The notes: generated by a model not told the origin, from the sequence alone. A stretch of DNA of 64,000 bases from an uncultured Tenacibaculum sp. (GCF_947495995.1 NZ_CANMAX010000001.1:310001-374000); one strand, 5' to 3'; counted from the stretch's first letter, positions 1 through 8,871 are shown. Numbers and translations are program-made.

Positions 1-14
1 CGGATTAGTAAAAT

Positions 15-884
15 CTATCTTCTTCCACCTCTTCTTCGTCCTCGCCACATTTCTCTCATTTCTTCCATTTTCTTTTTAACAATAGCATTGTATTCATCTC
101 GAGTTACTTCGTCTCCTTTTGTTAAAGGTTCTATTTCTTTCTTTTCTTTAGGATTTAAAGTAACTTCTGTACATAAAATTGTTGTTCTTCCAGAGTTAAT
201 TTCTAAAATTAAACCTGGTAATCCCCAGTATTCTCCTGGTCCGTTGCTCACTGGAATTTGAGGTGTATACCATGCCGTTACTAATACTTCTTTTGGCATT
301 TCTATATCTTCAGTTACCTTTCTAACTTTAGTACTGTCTTGTTTTTTATTGTCTTTATCTTGATTTCTTCTACCTCTACCTCTGCCTCTTCTTCTCATAT
401 TTTGCCAATCGAACTCATCCGTTTTTTTAAGCATTGTTGCTTTATAGCATAAATAATTTCCGATTTGTTTCTGCTCACCAGTCATTTCCCATTTTGGCAT
501 TTCAGAAGCATCTTTAATCAAAAACTTTTTCCCAAAGAATTCTCGCTCTTCTAAAAACTGTTTGTCTTGTGTGTTCTTATATTGAATTCCGCTAGAAAAT
601 CCACCAAAACGAAAACCTCCTCTTCCTCCACCAGGAGCTTCTAACTTCTCTTCTTCCTCATATAAAGAAGATGTTCTATTGAAATGAAGCGTATATGTTT
701 TTTCTAACATATTCTTCATCCGATCCATTATTCTTTTCTTCTGCTGTTCAGAAAGCTCTCTGTTTCCCCATTGATTCATATCTACTGAGGTTTTCGATTG
801 ATAAACTGCCTTTCCGTGGAAATTCTTTTGTGAATAACCAATTGTTATTGTTAGAAAAAGGAGATAGGTAAAAAGCGATTTCAT
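15..884 (-). CDS. GLPGLI family secreted protein (first paralogue)
   Basis: A 289-residue exported protein of the GLPGLI family, whose function is unknown. Residues 1-18 form a signal peptide. The family motif WGLPGLILEI lies near residue 222, after a conserved TAWYTPQIPVSNGPG stretch. It has two unusual low-complexity parts: a Gly/Arg/Phe-rich stretch near residues 84-97 and an Arg-rich region around 165-173, and it ends in a run of Arg and Gly. It is the last gene of a likely leftward operon with the second paralogue and the duplicated-domain protein. The family call is firm; the envelope-stress role suggested by the adjacent two-component system is inference. Confidence 0.85.
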   Translation of the reverse strand: MKSLFTYLLFLTITIGYSQKNFHGKAVYQSKTSVDMNQWGNRELSEQQKKRIMDRMKNMLEKTYTLHFNRTSSLYEEEEKLEAPGGGRGGFRFGGFSSGIQYKNTQDKQFLEEREFFGKKFLIKDASEMPKWEMTGEQKQIGNYLCYKATMLKKTDEFDWQNMRRRGRGRGRRNQDKDNKKQDSTKVRKVTEDIEMPKEVLVTAWYTPQIPVSNGPGEYWGLPGLILEINSGRTTILCTEVTLNPKEKKEIEPLTKGDEVTRDEYNAIVKKKMEEMREMWRGRRRGGRR

Positions 885-973
885 AAGTACTTAATTAATT
901 TTGTTAAAGATAACTTTAGTTATCTTGATTTTAGACTAATAAAGAAGCTTAAGGTTTAATCGCTTTTTAAAAA

Positions 974-1804
974 TTAACCTCCAATCTCTATAGAAATTGA
1001 TTCTCCATTTCCTTTTCTATTATTTTTAAAACGTTCGTTCATCTCTTTCACCTTCTCTTTTACTATTTTTTCATATTCTTTTGAAGTAACTTTTTTACCT
1101 CCTCTAGGTTCTTTTATTTTTACTTTTTCTGAAGGATTAATTATAATTTCTGAACAAACTATTGTTCTTTTCCCTTCATGTACTTCCAAGATTAAACCTG
1201 GCAATCCCCAAAACATTCCTGGCCCGTTACTTACTGGAATTTCAGGCGTATACCAAGCTGTAGTTTTTACAGTTACCATTTCTTTTTTCTCTTCAGTTTC
1301 ACCATCAGTCATCATATGACTAATACGTTCTTCTTCTTTTGTTTTTGTAGCCTTATAACAAGTGTATTTTCCTATTTTTTTAGTTTCTCCACTCATTTCC
1401 CATTCCTGATCAGCTAGTTTATCTTTCACTAAGAATTCTTTACTGAATACTTCTGTTTTATTGATATATTTTTTCTCAGCAACGTTTTTATATAAGATAT
1501 CGTTTCCTCCTCCATTTCCGAACATCATAATTTGAACTCCTCCAGATTGTGCTGCTGGTTCTAACTCTTTATTTTGAGTATAAGTTGATGTTGATTTTGT
1601 GAAGTTTAAAGTATATGTTTTTTGAAACATTTTCTTCATTTTTTCTTGAATCTGTTTCTGTAAATCTGAATTCGGTGCCTTATCTCCAGTACTTATTTTA
1701 AGATCTACATTGTTATGAGTTTTATACGTTGCTTTTCCTTGAAAATTCTGTGCAAACAACGATGTAGAAATTAATAATGCCGTAACTAATATCTTAATTT
1801 TCAT
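974..1804 (-). CDS. GLPGLI family secreted protein (second paralogue)
   Basis: A 276-residue paralogue of the next gene downstream. It shares the order signal peptide (about 1-18), FQGKATYKTHNNVD start of the mature protein, TYTLNF strand, TAWYTPEIPVSNGPG block and the signature FWGLPGLILEVHEG. The C-terminal end lacks the Arg-rich tail of its neighbour and instead has a Lys-rich helix and a Gly-rich end. The 89-bp gap to the downstream paralogue and 34-bp gap to the upstream gene fit one transcript. The molecular function of the family is not established. Confidence 0.85.
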   Translation of the reverse strand: MKIKILVTALLISTSLFAQNFQGKATYKTHNNVDLKISTGDKAPNSDLQKQIQEKMKKMFQKTYTLNFTKSTSTYTQNKELEPAAQSGGVQIMMFGNGGGNDILYKNVAEKKYINKTEVFSKEFLVKDKLADQEWEMSGETKKIGKYTCYKATKTKEEERISHMMTDGETEEKKEMVTVKTTAWYTPEIPVSNGPGMFWGLPGLILEVHEGKRTIVCSEIIINPSEKVKIKEPRGGKKVTSKEYEKIVKEKVKEMNERFKNNRKGNGESISIEIGG

Positions 1805-1838
1805 TTCTATATAATTTAGATGTTATGTTTTATTGAAT

Positions 1839-2429
1839 CTATTCTTTTTGTGATTTCGTGTACTTAGACATGATTTTAATTAACTTGTCTAGATCTTTAA
1901 ACTTCCCACTAACTTGATAGCTTTGCTTGATTGTTAATTTTGATTTTTCTTCTTTAGATCTTCTCACTTTACAACCTAATATAACTTCATCATCATCGTC
2001 ATTTCCTTCAAAAAATTCTTGAGCTTCTTTCCAATCAATCTCTTTTAGTTCTTTTATAGAATCAACAGTAAAAACTAGAGCAGATTTTTTCACTTCATTG
2101 GTATTCTTTGGCTTGTAACCCGATAGTATTTTTATAAACTTATCGATGTGAGCAACCTTTCCATTTAACACCATACTTTCTTTAATATTAAGTTTTGTGT
2201 TTCTACTGTCTCCTTTTTTAACCTTAAAGCCAATTGAAATTTCTTCATCTTCGTCACTATCTTTAAAAAAGTCTTTTGCTTCATCCCAATTGATAGTTTT
2301 TAATTCATCAGAGGAATCTACACTAAACACTAGCGACGTAGTTTTAAACTTTACTTCTTTAGTTTTCTTAGCTTGTGTAAAAGCACTCATAGTTGTGATT
2401 AATAATACTACGGTAATTATGTTTTTCAT
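1839..2429 (-). CDS. Secreted protein with two tandem copies of one domain
   Basis: A 196-residue protein with a signal peptide (about 1-20, ending AFTQA) that I do not recognise. After it come two copies of an approximately 75-residue unit, at about residues 31-106 and 115-190. Both follow the plan LVFSVDS/LVFTVDS, ELKxIxWxEAxxFF, an acidic run (DSDEDEE or NDDDDE), a basic segment, KLxIKxS, and a closing xDKxIKIxSxY helix. It begins the operon with the two GLPGLI genes and faces the histidine kinase gene. The acidic runs could bind cations, but that is speculation. Confidence 0.75.
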   Translation of the reverse strand: MKNIITVVLLITTMSAFTQAKKTKEVKFKTTSLVFSVDSSDELKTINWDEAKDFFKDSDEDEEISIGFKVKKGDSRNTKLNIKESMVLNGKVAHIDKFIKILSGYKPKNTNEVKKSALVFTVDSIKELKEIDWKEAQEFFEGNDDDDEVILGCKVRRSKEEKSKLTIKQSYQVSGKFKDLDKLIKIMSKYTKSQKE

Positions 2430-2487
2430 TTCGAGTTGATTTTTTTGTTTTACACTACAAAGATGTTTTCAAAATTTATGTTTCTAC

Positions 2488-2513
2488 GTTAACTAGTGTT
2501 AACTAGTGTTAAC
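2488..2513. promoter_or_regulatory. Three GTTAAC boxes at 10-bp period, candidate response-regulator operator
   Basis: GTTAAC occurs at 2488-2493, 2498-2503 and 2508-2513, joined by TAGT, so identical palindromic boxes sit one helical turn apart. The array lies between the leftward GLPGLI operon (start 2429) and the rightward kinase gene (start 2553). OmpR/PhoB-type regulators are known to bind tandem direct repeats of about 10-11 bp, and the next operon encodes such a regulator. Autoregulation and control of the divergent operon are inferred. Confidence 0.5.
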
Positions 2514-2540
2514 CGACTTATTTTTATTGAATTAGAAATG

Positions 2541-2548
2541 TACCTTTG
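2541..2548 (+). promoter_or_regulatory. TAnnTTTG -7 promoter element of the histidine kinase operon
   Basis: TACCTTTG matches the Bacteroidota -7 element TAnnTTTG. Its last base is only 5 bp before the ATG at 2553, so the predicted transcript would start at or next to the start codon, giving a leaderless or almost leaderless mRNA. Confidence 0.5.
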
Positions 2549-2552
2549 AAAC

Positions 2553-4136
2553 ATGAAAACCGTAAAACATAATTGGATTCTTTATTTTATTGTAGTTACT
2601 ATACTAACTACTATAGCTGTACAGTTTTATTGGAATTATAAAAACTACCAACAGAACAAGCTAAGAGTAATGAATGAAATTCAGATTAGCTTAGATAATG
2701 CTGTTAGTAAATACTTTACTGATTTATCGAGTGAAAATCACTTTTCTATTATAACATCTAAAAATGATTCTACAGGTAGAAGAAAAGCCGGACAAGTTTG
2801 GAAAAACATTTTCTCTACAATAACAAATAAAAAAGTCCCGAAAAACAACGATTCTATTAACGATGAATCTAAAGACTCTTTAAAGTTTACCATAGAATCT
2901 TTAGTGATTACCACAGATAACACTAAAGAATATGATAATACTGCTTTTGCGCTAGATAGTATTTTCTCTAAAAAAAGAGACACAACAAAACATAATCACA
3001 TATTTGATGATTCTAGCAATTGTATTTGTCCTGATCAAAACAATAATAATACTTTAAAAATTTTCAAAGGAAAAAAAGCTGCTGACAGTTTAAAACTCCT
3101 GAAAGGCTTAAAAACATTCTACATTGCTATCCAGAACGACACAATGAATCATAGTAAAATTGATACTTTTTTAAGAAAAGAATTAAGTCAGAAAAAGATT
3201 AATGTAAACTATAGTTTCGAATATTATAAACAAGATACTATTCATACGATTTTTACACCAACTGCTTTTGATGAATTTGATATTATTGAATCAAAATCGA
3301 CATTTCTTGGTCCGAATAAAAAATTCAAAATGAAATATAGTAATCCGTCTGCTGAAGCTTTGAAAAGAAGTTCGACAGGAATACTATTATCACTTCTTTT
3401 ATCGCTGGCTGTAATTTTTAGTTTATTCTATTTGTTAAGAATTATAAATCAACAAAAAGAGTTAGCTGAAATTAAGAATGACTTAATCAGTAATATTACT
3501 CATGAATTTAAAACTCCTATAACTACAGTTTCTACAGCATTAGAAGCGATAAATAATTTTAATGCAATTGAAGATAAAGAGAAAACTAAAAAATATGTAG
3601 CTATCTCTGAAAGTCAGATTAAGAAACTACATGTTATGGTTGAAAAATTACTGGAAACAGCAACACTTGACAGTGAAAAATTATTACTTAAAGAAGAACG
3701 TGTAGAAATTATCAATCTCCTTGAAAAATTATCTAAAAAACATCAACTATTTACCACAGAAAAGGAAATTATTTTCTCTTCTAATATTGAAGAGTTAATT
3801 ATTCAAATTGATGAATTCCATCTTGAAAATGCTATTTCCAACTTACTAGACAATGCTGTGAAATACGGTGGTGATAAAATTGAATTACAATTTCATACTA
3901 ATAAAAACGAATTAGAAATTAGCGTTTCAGATAATGGTTCGGGAATAGAAAAAAGTCAACAAGACAAAATTTTCGACAAGTTTTATAGGGTTCCAAAAGG
4001 AAATACACACGATGTAAAAGGATTTGGTATTGGTTTATACTATACCAAAAAGATTGTAGAAAAACACAACGGAACCATTCATTTAAGTTCTTCCCCAGGA
4101 AAAACAACATTTAAAATCACTATGCCATATGAGTAA
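2553..4136 (+). CDS. Sensor histidine kinase of an OmpR-type two-component system
   Basis: Membrane-bound sensor kinase of 527 residues. Transmembrane helices lie at about 9-26 and 276-296 and enclose a periplasmic sensor region of about 245 residues with no domain I recognise. The cytosolic part has the HisKA box NITHEFKTP with phospho-acceptor His317, an N-box NLLDNAVKYGG (Asn430, Asn434), G1 box DNGSGIE (Asp460) and G2 box GFGIGLYYTKKIV from Gly490, so all catalytic motifs are intact. It overlaps the response regulator gene by 8 bp, implying translational coupling. It is divergent from the GLPGLI operon, which makes envelope sensing plausible but unproven. Confidence 0.93.
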   Translation: MKTVKHNWILYFIVVTILTTIAVQFYWNYKNYQQNKLRVMNEIQISLDNAVSKYFTDLSSENHFSIITSKNDSTGRRKAGQVWKNIFSTITNKKVPKNNDSINDESKDSLKFTIESLVITTDNTKEYDNTAFALDSIFSKKRDTTKHNHIFDDSSNCICPDQNNNNTLKIFKGKKAADSLKLLKGLKTFYIAIQNDTMNHSKIDTFLRKELSQKKINVNYSFEYYKQDTIHTIFTPTAFDEFDIIESKSTFLGPNKKFKMKYSNPSAEALKRSSTGILLSLLLSLAVIFSLFYLLRIINQQKELAEIKNDLISNITHEFKTPITTVSTALEAINNFNAIEDKEKTKKYVAISESQIKKLHVMVEKLLETATLDSEKLLLKEERVEIINLLEKLSKKHQLFTTEKEIIFSSNIEELIIQIDEFHLENAISNLLDNAVKYGGDKIELQFHTNKNELEISVSDNGSGIEKSQQDKIFDKFYRVPKGNTHDVKGFGIGLYYTKKIVEKHNGTIHLSSSPGKTTFKITMPYE

Positions 4137-4809
4137 AAAGATAAAATTATTACTAGCTGAAGACGAACCAAGTTTAGGACAAATCGTTAAAGAAAGTTTA
4201 GAAACTAGAAATTTCGAAGTTTTTCACGCATTAAATGGTGAAGAGGCATATAATGTTTACACAAAAGAAAACCCTGAAATTTTAGTGTTAGATGTAATGA
4301 TGCCAAAGAAAGACGGATTTACACTGGCCAAAGAAATACGAGAAGAGAATCAACACATTCCTATTATTTTTCTTACTGCAAAATCTCAAACCAAAGATGT
4401 TATAGATGGTTTTCAGCATGGTGGAAACGATTATCTAAAAAAGCCGTTTTCTATGGAAGAGTTAATCGTTAGAGTACACAGTTTGTTAGATCGTATTAAC
4501 TTGAAGAAAGATCTAGAAAAAATAAACATCGGTAATTTTGTATTTAATTACGAAAAACAAAAACTTTACTTTAATGATCAAGCTGAACTTTTAACACATA
4601 GAGAAAGTGAACTTTTGTATTATTTAACGGAGAAAAAAAATGAAATTCTCGATCGTTCTTTTATCTTGAAAAAATTGTGGGGAGACGATGACTTCTTCAA
4701 TGCCAGAAGTATGGATGTTTTTATCTCTAAACTCAGAAAAAAATTAAAAAAAGATCCAACAGTTGAAATTATTAATGTTCGTGGTTACGGATATAAATTA
4801 ACTTGTTAA
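4129..4809 (+). CDS. OmpR/PhoB-type response regulator
   Basis: A DNA-binding response regulator of 226 residues. The receiver domain (about 4-120) shows the acidic pair Glu11-Asp12, phospho-acceptor Asp55 in LVLDVMMPKKDGF, Thr83 and Lys105 in LKKPF. A winged-helix DNA-binding domain follows (about 135-226), closing with the usual NVRGYGYKL hairpin. It is translated from an ATG inside the end of the kinase gene and is therefore its partner. The triple GTTAAC array at 2488-2513 is the natural candidate target. Confidence 0.94.
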   Translation: MSKKIKLLLAEDEPSLGQIVKESLETRNFEVFHALNGEEAYNVYTKENPEILVLDVMMPKKDGFTLAKEIREENQHIPIIFLTAKSQTKDVIDGFQHGGNDYLKKPFSMEELIVRVHSLLDRINLKKDLEKINIGNFVFNYEKQKLYFNDQAELLTHRESELLYYLTEKKNEILDRSFILKKLWGDDDFFNARSMDVFISKLRKKLKKDPTVEIINVRGYGYKLTC

Positions 4810-4835
4810 TTCTAAAATAATCGAAGAATAATATT

Positions 4836-4843
4836 TATTTTTG
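4836..4843 (+). promoter_or_regulatory. TAnnTTTG -7 promoter element of the deoxynucleoside kinase gene
   Basis: TATTTTTG followed about 18 nt after the predicted transcription start by the ATG at 4865. An in-frame TTG at 4841 falls inside this element, which is why that upstream start is not used here. Confidence 0.5.
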
Positions 4844-4864
4844 CCCCTTCAAAACTATGATAGT

Positions 4865-5479
4865 ATGCATGTAGCTATAGCGGGTAATATTGGGGCAGGA
4901 AAAACTACGCTAACGAAATTATTAGCAAAACATTACAACTGGGAACCACACTTCGAATCGGTTGATGAAAATCCTTATTTAGATGATTTTTATGGAGAAA
5001 TGGAACGTTGGTCTTTCAATTTACAGGTATACTTTTTAAATAGTAGATTCAGACAAATACTTGATCTTAGACAATCTGGAAAGAATGTAATTCAGGATAG
5101 AACCATTTATGAAGATGCGCATATTTTTGCACCAAACCTTCATGCAATGGGATTAATGACAAATAGAGATTTTAGTAATTATTCTTCTCTTTTTGAATTA
5201 ATGGAAAACTTAGTTAATCCACCAGATTTATTAATTTATTTGAGAGCAGATATTTCTACACTTGTTGGTCAAATTCATAAAAGAGGACGCGATTACGAAA
5301 GTTCAATCAGCATCGATTATTTAAGCAGACTTAATGAGCGTTACGAAGCTTGGATTAGCAAATACAACAAAGGTAAATTATTAGTAATTGAAGTTGATAA
5401 ATTAGACTTTGTTGATAATCCTGAAGATTTAGGCTACATTATCGATAGAATAGACGCGCAAATCAACGGTTTATTTTAA
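4865..5479 (+). CDS. Deoxynucleoside kinase
   Basis: A cytosolic 204-residue kinase of the dNK/dGK family, which salvages deoxynucleosides by 5'-phosphorylation. The P-loop GNIGAGKT occupies residues 7-14. Other family marks are the ESVDENPYLDDFY substrate segment, QDRTIYEDAHIFA (the family Asp-Arg motif) and the RGRDYE lid motif. The start is the ATG giving MHVAIAGNIGAGKT; an earlier TTG overlaps the promoter. Its 3' end overlaps the convergent methyltransferase gene by 9 bp. A second homologous domain is fused to HPPK at 22655-23785. Substrate preference cannot be read from sequence alone. Confidence 0.9.
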   Translation: MHVAIAGNIGAGKTTLTKLLAKHYNWEPHFESVDENPYLDDFYGEMERWSFNLQVYFLNSRFRQILDLRQSGKNVIQDRTIYEDAHIFAPNLHAMGLMTNRDFSNYSSLFELMENLVNPPDLLIYLRADISTLVGQIHKRGRDYESSISIDYLSRLNERYEAWISKYNKGKLLVIEVDKLDFVDNPEDLGYIIDRIDAQINGLF

Positions 5480-6208
5480 ATTCCTTTTAAATTCACTAAT
5501 TAAAATAGATGTAGCCATAGCTACATTTAAGCTTTCTGTTTGCTGACTTTCGCCAAAACGAGGTATAGTTAATTTATTAGTTATAAGAGATCTGACATGT
5601 TCAGAAACTCCATTAGCTTCATTACCCATAACTAATACGGCTTCTTTTGGTAATTCTTTGGTATATACATTTTCACCATCCATATCGGCAATGAAAGTTG
5701 GAAAACTTGTGCTCTCTAAATAGTTGATAATATCTACATAACTAATATTAACTCTAGTTATAGACCCCATGGTCGATTGAATCACTTTTTGATTGTAACA
5801 ATCTACGGTATCTGAAGAACAAATTAATTTCTCAACTCCAAACCAATCGCACAAACGAATAATTGTTCCTAAGTTTCCAGGATCGTTAATTGCATCTAAA
5901 GCGATAACTAAACCAGTGTCTTCCTTTTGAGTTTCTTCAGGAATATGAAAAATACCTAAAACTTTATTTGGCGTTTTTAAAGTGGTAATTTTTTTTAGTT
6001 CTTCATCAGAAATATAAGTCGTTATTTCTTCGTTTTTTGTGTTAAAGTTAGAAGACTCAACTACAAATAAAGAATGTACTTTAAGACTAGAATCTAGTAA
6101 TTCATTAACTACTTTTATGCCTTCAGCAATAAAAAGTCCATTAATTTTCCTATATTTCTTTAATCTTAAACTATTGATTAGCTTAATTTGTTTTTTAGAT
6201 AGACTCAT
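5471..6208 (-). CDS. SpoU/TrmH-family RNA 2'-O-methyltransferase
   Basis: A 245-residue SPOUT methyltransferase acting on tRNA or rRNA. An N-terminal substrate-binding part (KYRKINGLFIAEGIKVVNELL, about 15-35) precedes the trefoil-knot domain with motif 1 NDPGNLGTIIR, motif 2 VLVMGNEANGVS and motif 3 IPRFGESQQTESLNVA, which supplies the AdoMet pocket. I chose the ATG giving MSLSKKQIKLINSL. The open frame extends 28 codons further, but that stretch is not family-like and overlaps the promoter of the divergent tamL gene. The exact RNA target is unknown. Confidence 0.88.
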   Translation of the reverse strand: MSLSKKQIKLINSLRLKKYRKINGLFIAEGIKVVNELLDSSLKVHSLFVVESSNFNTKNEEITTYISDEELKKITTLKTPNKVLGIFHIPEETQKEDTGLVIALDAINDPGNLGTIIRLCDWFGVEKLICSSDTVDCYNQKVIQSTMGSITRVNISYVDIINYLESTSFPTFIADMDGENVYTKELPKEAVLVMGNEANGVSEHVRSLITNKLTIPRFGESQQTESLNVAMATSILISEFKRNLK

Positions 6209-6244
6209 TGGCAGTTTTTTAACAGCTATTAATTGTAAAAATGA

Positions 6245-6252
6245 TATTTTTG
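6245..6252 (+). promoter_or_regulatory. TAnnTTTG -7 promoter element of tamL
   Basis: TATTTTTG, 27 bp before the tamL ATG at 6279, giving a predicted leader of about 23 nt. No convincing TTTG at -33 is present. Confidence 0.45.
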
Positions 6253-6278
6253 ACAATTCAATTCGACGTGTAAAGTTA

Positions 6279-8759
6279 ATGAAAAAACACATCTTTTATT
6301 TTTTATTGCTTCTAATTCTTGGTTCTTGTAGTACTATAAAACACGTTCCTGAAAATGAATTGTTACTTACAAAAAACACAATTATTGTTGATAGTGTAAA
6401 ACAAAAAAACGAAACACTAAATAGCTTATTACAACAACAAAAAAATGCAAGAGCTATTGGTTTACCTTTATCACTTTATTTTTACAACTTAGGAAATCCG
6501 AGAGGATCTAAAGATGTTGAAGAATGGCAAAAAAATCATCCTAAATGGTATAAACTGTTTAAAGATGTTTTTTCTGAAAAACAAAGTATCGCAGTTGCAA
6601 ACACATTTATAGGCCTTAACAATTGGTATTTAAATAACGGACAAGCTCCTATTATCATCAATGATAAAAAAACAAAAGGTACTGCTAAAAGCTTACTTTC
6701 ATATTATATTACTCAAGGTTATTTTAGAACAAAAGTTCGGTATAAAAAAGATACCGTAGGAAGAAAAAAAGGAGCAATTACATACTTTGTTGAAAAAGGG
6801 AAACCAACATTTTTAGACTCTATTTATACAGAGATTCAATCGCCCATACTAGATTCTATTTATCAAAAACATGCGCATAAAAGCTTTCTTAAAAAAGGAG
6901 ATCAATATAAAGATGATAACTTTATAAAAGAAGCAAACAGAGTTGTTAACCTATTTAGAAACAAGGGAATTTACCATTTCAACGAAAACTACCTCCTTTT
7001 TGAACCTGATACTTTAAAAAACTATGAAAAAGCCAATGTTCGTGTTAAAATTAGAGATCAATTAATTCAAAAAGATGGTGAATATATTTCTAAACCTTTT
7101 AAGGTTCAGAAAATAAAAAACATCAATATCATTACAGATTACACCTACGCTACACGTAATGAACCTTATTTTAATTCAACTACTTATAAAGGGATTAATT
7201 TTTTCTCAAGAGATAAATTAAAATACAATCCAAAACATTTATCGCAATCAATTTTTATTAAGCCAAATCAAGTTTATACAGATTCTTTAAGGGCTTTAAC
7301 TCAACTTCATTTAAGAGGTTTAAAAAATTTCAAAACAACATCAATACGTTACAATCCTATAAGCGATGATGAGTTAGAAGCAAATATTTTTTTAACACCT
7401 ATTGAAAAATACTCTATTGGTGTTGATGCAGAATTATCTCGCTCGAACATTAGAAATTTTGATATTTCTGGTAAGTTTTCAATTACCAATAGAAACACAT
7501 TTAAAGGAGCAGAAATTTTTCAACTTGCAGTTCAAGGAGGTTTCTTTAATTCTGCTAACGGTCCGGGTTGGGAATTTGGAGGAAACTTATCTCTTGAAGT
7601 ACCAAGATTTATGGCTCCATTTGGTTTTCATAAGCTGGTTCCGAAACGTATGCAACCTAGAACGATTTTTAGTACAGGTTTAAGTATTCAAAAAAACATT
7701 GCATTAGATCGACAAAATATTGCTGTTGGAGTCGATTACAGATGGCAGTTCAATAAAAAGAAATCTATTCAATTAGAATTATTAAACGCTCAATATATTA
7801 GAAATCTAAACGTTGGAAATTACTTTAATATCTATGGTTCTGAATATGCGAAGCTTGTGGAAGTTGTTGATATTTTCGATGCTAGTTTCGACTTACCTGA
7901 TCCAGCTCCTGCGAACAATGAAGCTATTGTAAATAAAATGACAGAGATTTCATTAGATGAAAACTTTAGAACTAATAATCCAGAAGCGTACAGAGATAAT
8001 TTGAATATTTTAAATCGATACAATATTATCACATCCGATTTCTTAATTCCTGAAATTGCATATACATTCACATACAATAATCAAGAAAGCATAAAAGATT
8101 CTAACTTTTCTTATTTCCGATTTAGACTAGCAAACTCAGGAAACGTTATGGGATTATTATCTAATCAAACCAATGGCAACGGACAAACAACTGTTTTTAA
8201 AATTCCTATTGCTGAGTATTTTAAAACAGATATTGAATATAAAAAATACTGGGATTTAGGTGATAACAACGTATTAGCACACCGAACTTTTTTAGGAGCC
8301 ATTCTTACCTACAATGATTCTAGTATTCCGTTTTCAGTTAGTTATTTTGCTGGTGGTTCGAATGATATTAGAGCTTGGCAAACTTATGATTTAGGTCCGG
8401 GTCGAAGAGCTCCAGGATTAGAATATAACATTGGAAGTTTAAAATTCCTTTCTTCTTTTGAATATCGTTTTGATATTGCTGGGAGTTTAAAAAGTGCCAT
8501 TTTTCTTGATATGGGTAATATCTGGGATATTACAAATTCTTCTTTAACAGACTCTGAATCTAGATTTCAAGGTATCGAATCGCTTACAGATATGGCAGTA
8601 GGAACTGGTTTTGGATTACGTTATGATTTTAAATTTTTAGTTGCTCGTTTAGATCTTGGGTTTAAAGTAAGAGAACCTTATTTAAATGGTAAAAGATGGT
8701 TTCAAAACACCAATTTTGCTAATTCTGTATTTAACATCGGGATTAATTATCCTTTCTAA
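6279..8759 (+). CDS. tamL: Translocation and assembly module lipoprotein TamL (Omp85/TamA-like)
   Basis: An 826-residue outer-membrane Omp85 protein of the Bacteroidota-specific lipoprotein type. The signal peptide ends in the lipobox LGSC (Cys17 acylated), followed by STIKHVPENELLLTKN, a hallmark of TamL. POTRA-like repeats fill about residues 30-400, and the 16-strand barrel makes up the C-terminal half, with the GGSNDIRAW segment typical of the family lid-lock region. The final residue is Phe (NIGINYPF). The start is the ATG before the signal peptide; an in-frame extension of 80 codons lies antisense to the methyltransferase gene and is rejected. It is expected to help insert outer-membrane proteins with a TamB partner that is not in this window. 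Confidence 0.9.
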   Translation: MKKHIFYFLLLLILGSCSTIKHVPENELLLTKNTIIVDSVKQKNETLNSLLQQQKNARAIGLPLSLYFYNLGNPRGSKDVEEWQKNHPKWYKLFKDVFSEKQSIAVANTFIGLNNWYLNNGQAPIIINDKKTKGTAKSLLSYYITQGYFRTKVRYKKDTVGRKKGAITYFVEKGKPTFLDSIYTEIQSPILDSIYQKHAHKSFLKKGDQYKDDNFIKEANRVVNLFRNKGIYHFNENYLLFEPDTLKNYEKANVRVKIRDQLIQKDGEYISKPFKVQKIKNINIITDYTYATRNEPYFNSTTYKGINFFSRDKLKYNPKHLSQSIFIKPNQVYTDSLRALTQLHLRGLKNFKTTSIRYNPISDDELEANIFLTPIEKYSIGVDAELSRSNIRNFDISGKFSITNRNTFKGAEIFQLAVQGGFFNSANGPGWEFGGNLSLEVPRFMAPFGFHKLVPKRMQPRTIFSTGLSIQKNIALDRQNIAVGVDYRWQFNKKKSIQLELLNAQYIRNLNVGNYFNIYGSEYAKLVEVVDIFDASFDLPDPAPANNEAIVNKMTEISLDENFRTNNPEAYRDNLNILNRYNIITSDFLIPEIAYTFTYNNQESIKDSNFSYFRFRLANSGNVMGLLSNQTNGNGQTTVFKIPIAEYFKTDIEYKKYWDLGDNNVLAHRTFLGAILTYNDSSIPFSVSYFAGGSNDIRAWQTYDLGPGRRAPGLEYNIGSLKFLSSFEYRFDIAGSLKSAIFLDMGNIWDITNSSLTDSESRFQGIESLTDMAVGTGFGLRYDFKFLVARLDLGFKVREPYLNGKRWFQNTNFANSVFNIGINYPF

Positions 8760-8825
8760 AAATCAATCACTAAAACGTAATCGTAATCTAATTTTAGTTT
8801 TTCATCTTTTAATACAAAAATTATG

Positions 8826-8833
8826 TAGTTTTG
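8826..8833 (+). promoter_or_regulatory. TAnnTTTG -7 promoter element of fbaA
   Basis: TAGTTTTG, with a predicted leader of about 35 nt before the ATG at 8872. Confidence 0.45.
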
Positions 8834-8871
8834 TTTCAATCGAAAAACAACACTAACTTAAAATAAAAGAA

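Noticed and set aside
4841..4864. TTG start extending the deoxynucleoside kinase by 8 residues
   Set aside because: The TTG overlaps the TATTTTTG promoter element, and the family begins at MHVAIAGNIGAGKT.
5471..5479. Overlap of the convergent kinase and methyltransferase 3' ends as an antisense regulatory site
   Set aside because: Nine shared bases with both stops in place is ordinary compaction; no hairpin or further signal is present.
6039..6278. 80-codon upstream extension of tamL
   Set aside because: It lies antisense to the methyltransferase gene and precedes a perfect lipoprotein signal peptide.
6209..6292. 28-codon upstream extension of the SpoU-type methyltransferase
   Set aside because: Not family-like and it runs through the promoter and start of tamL.
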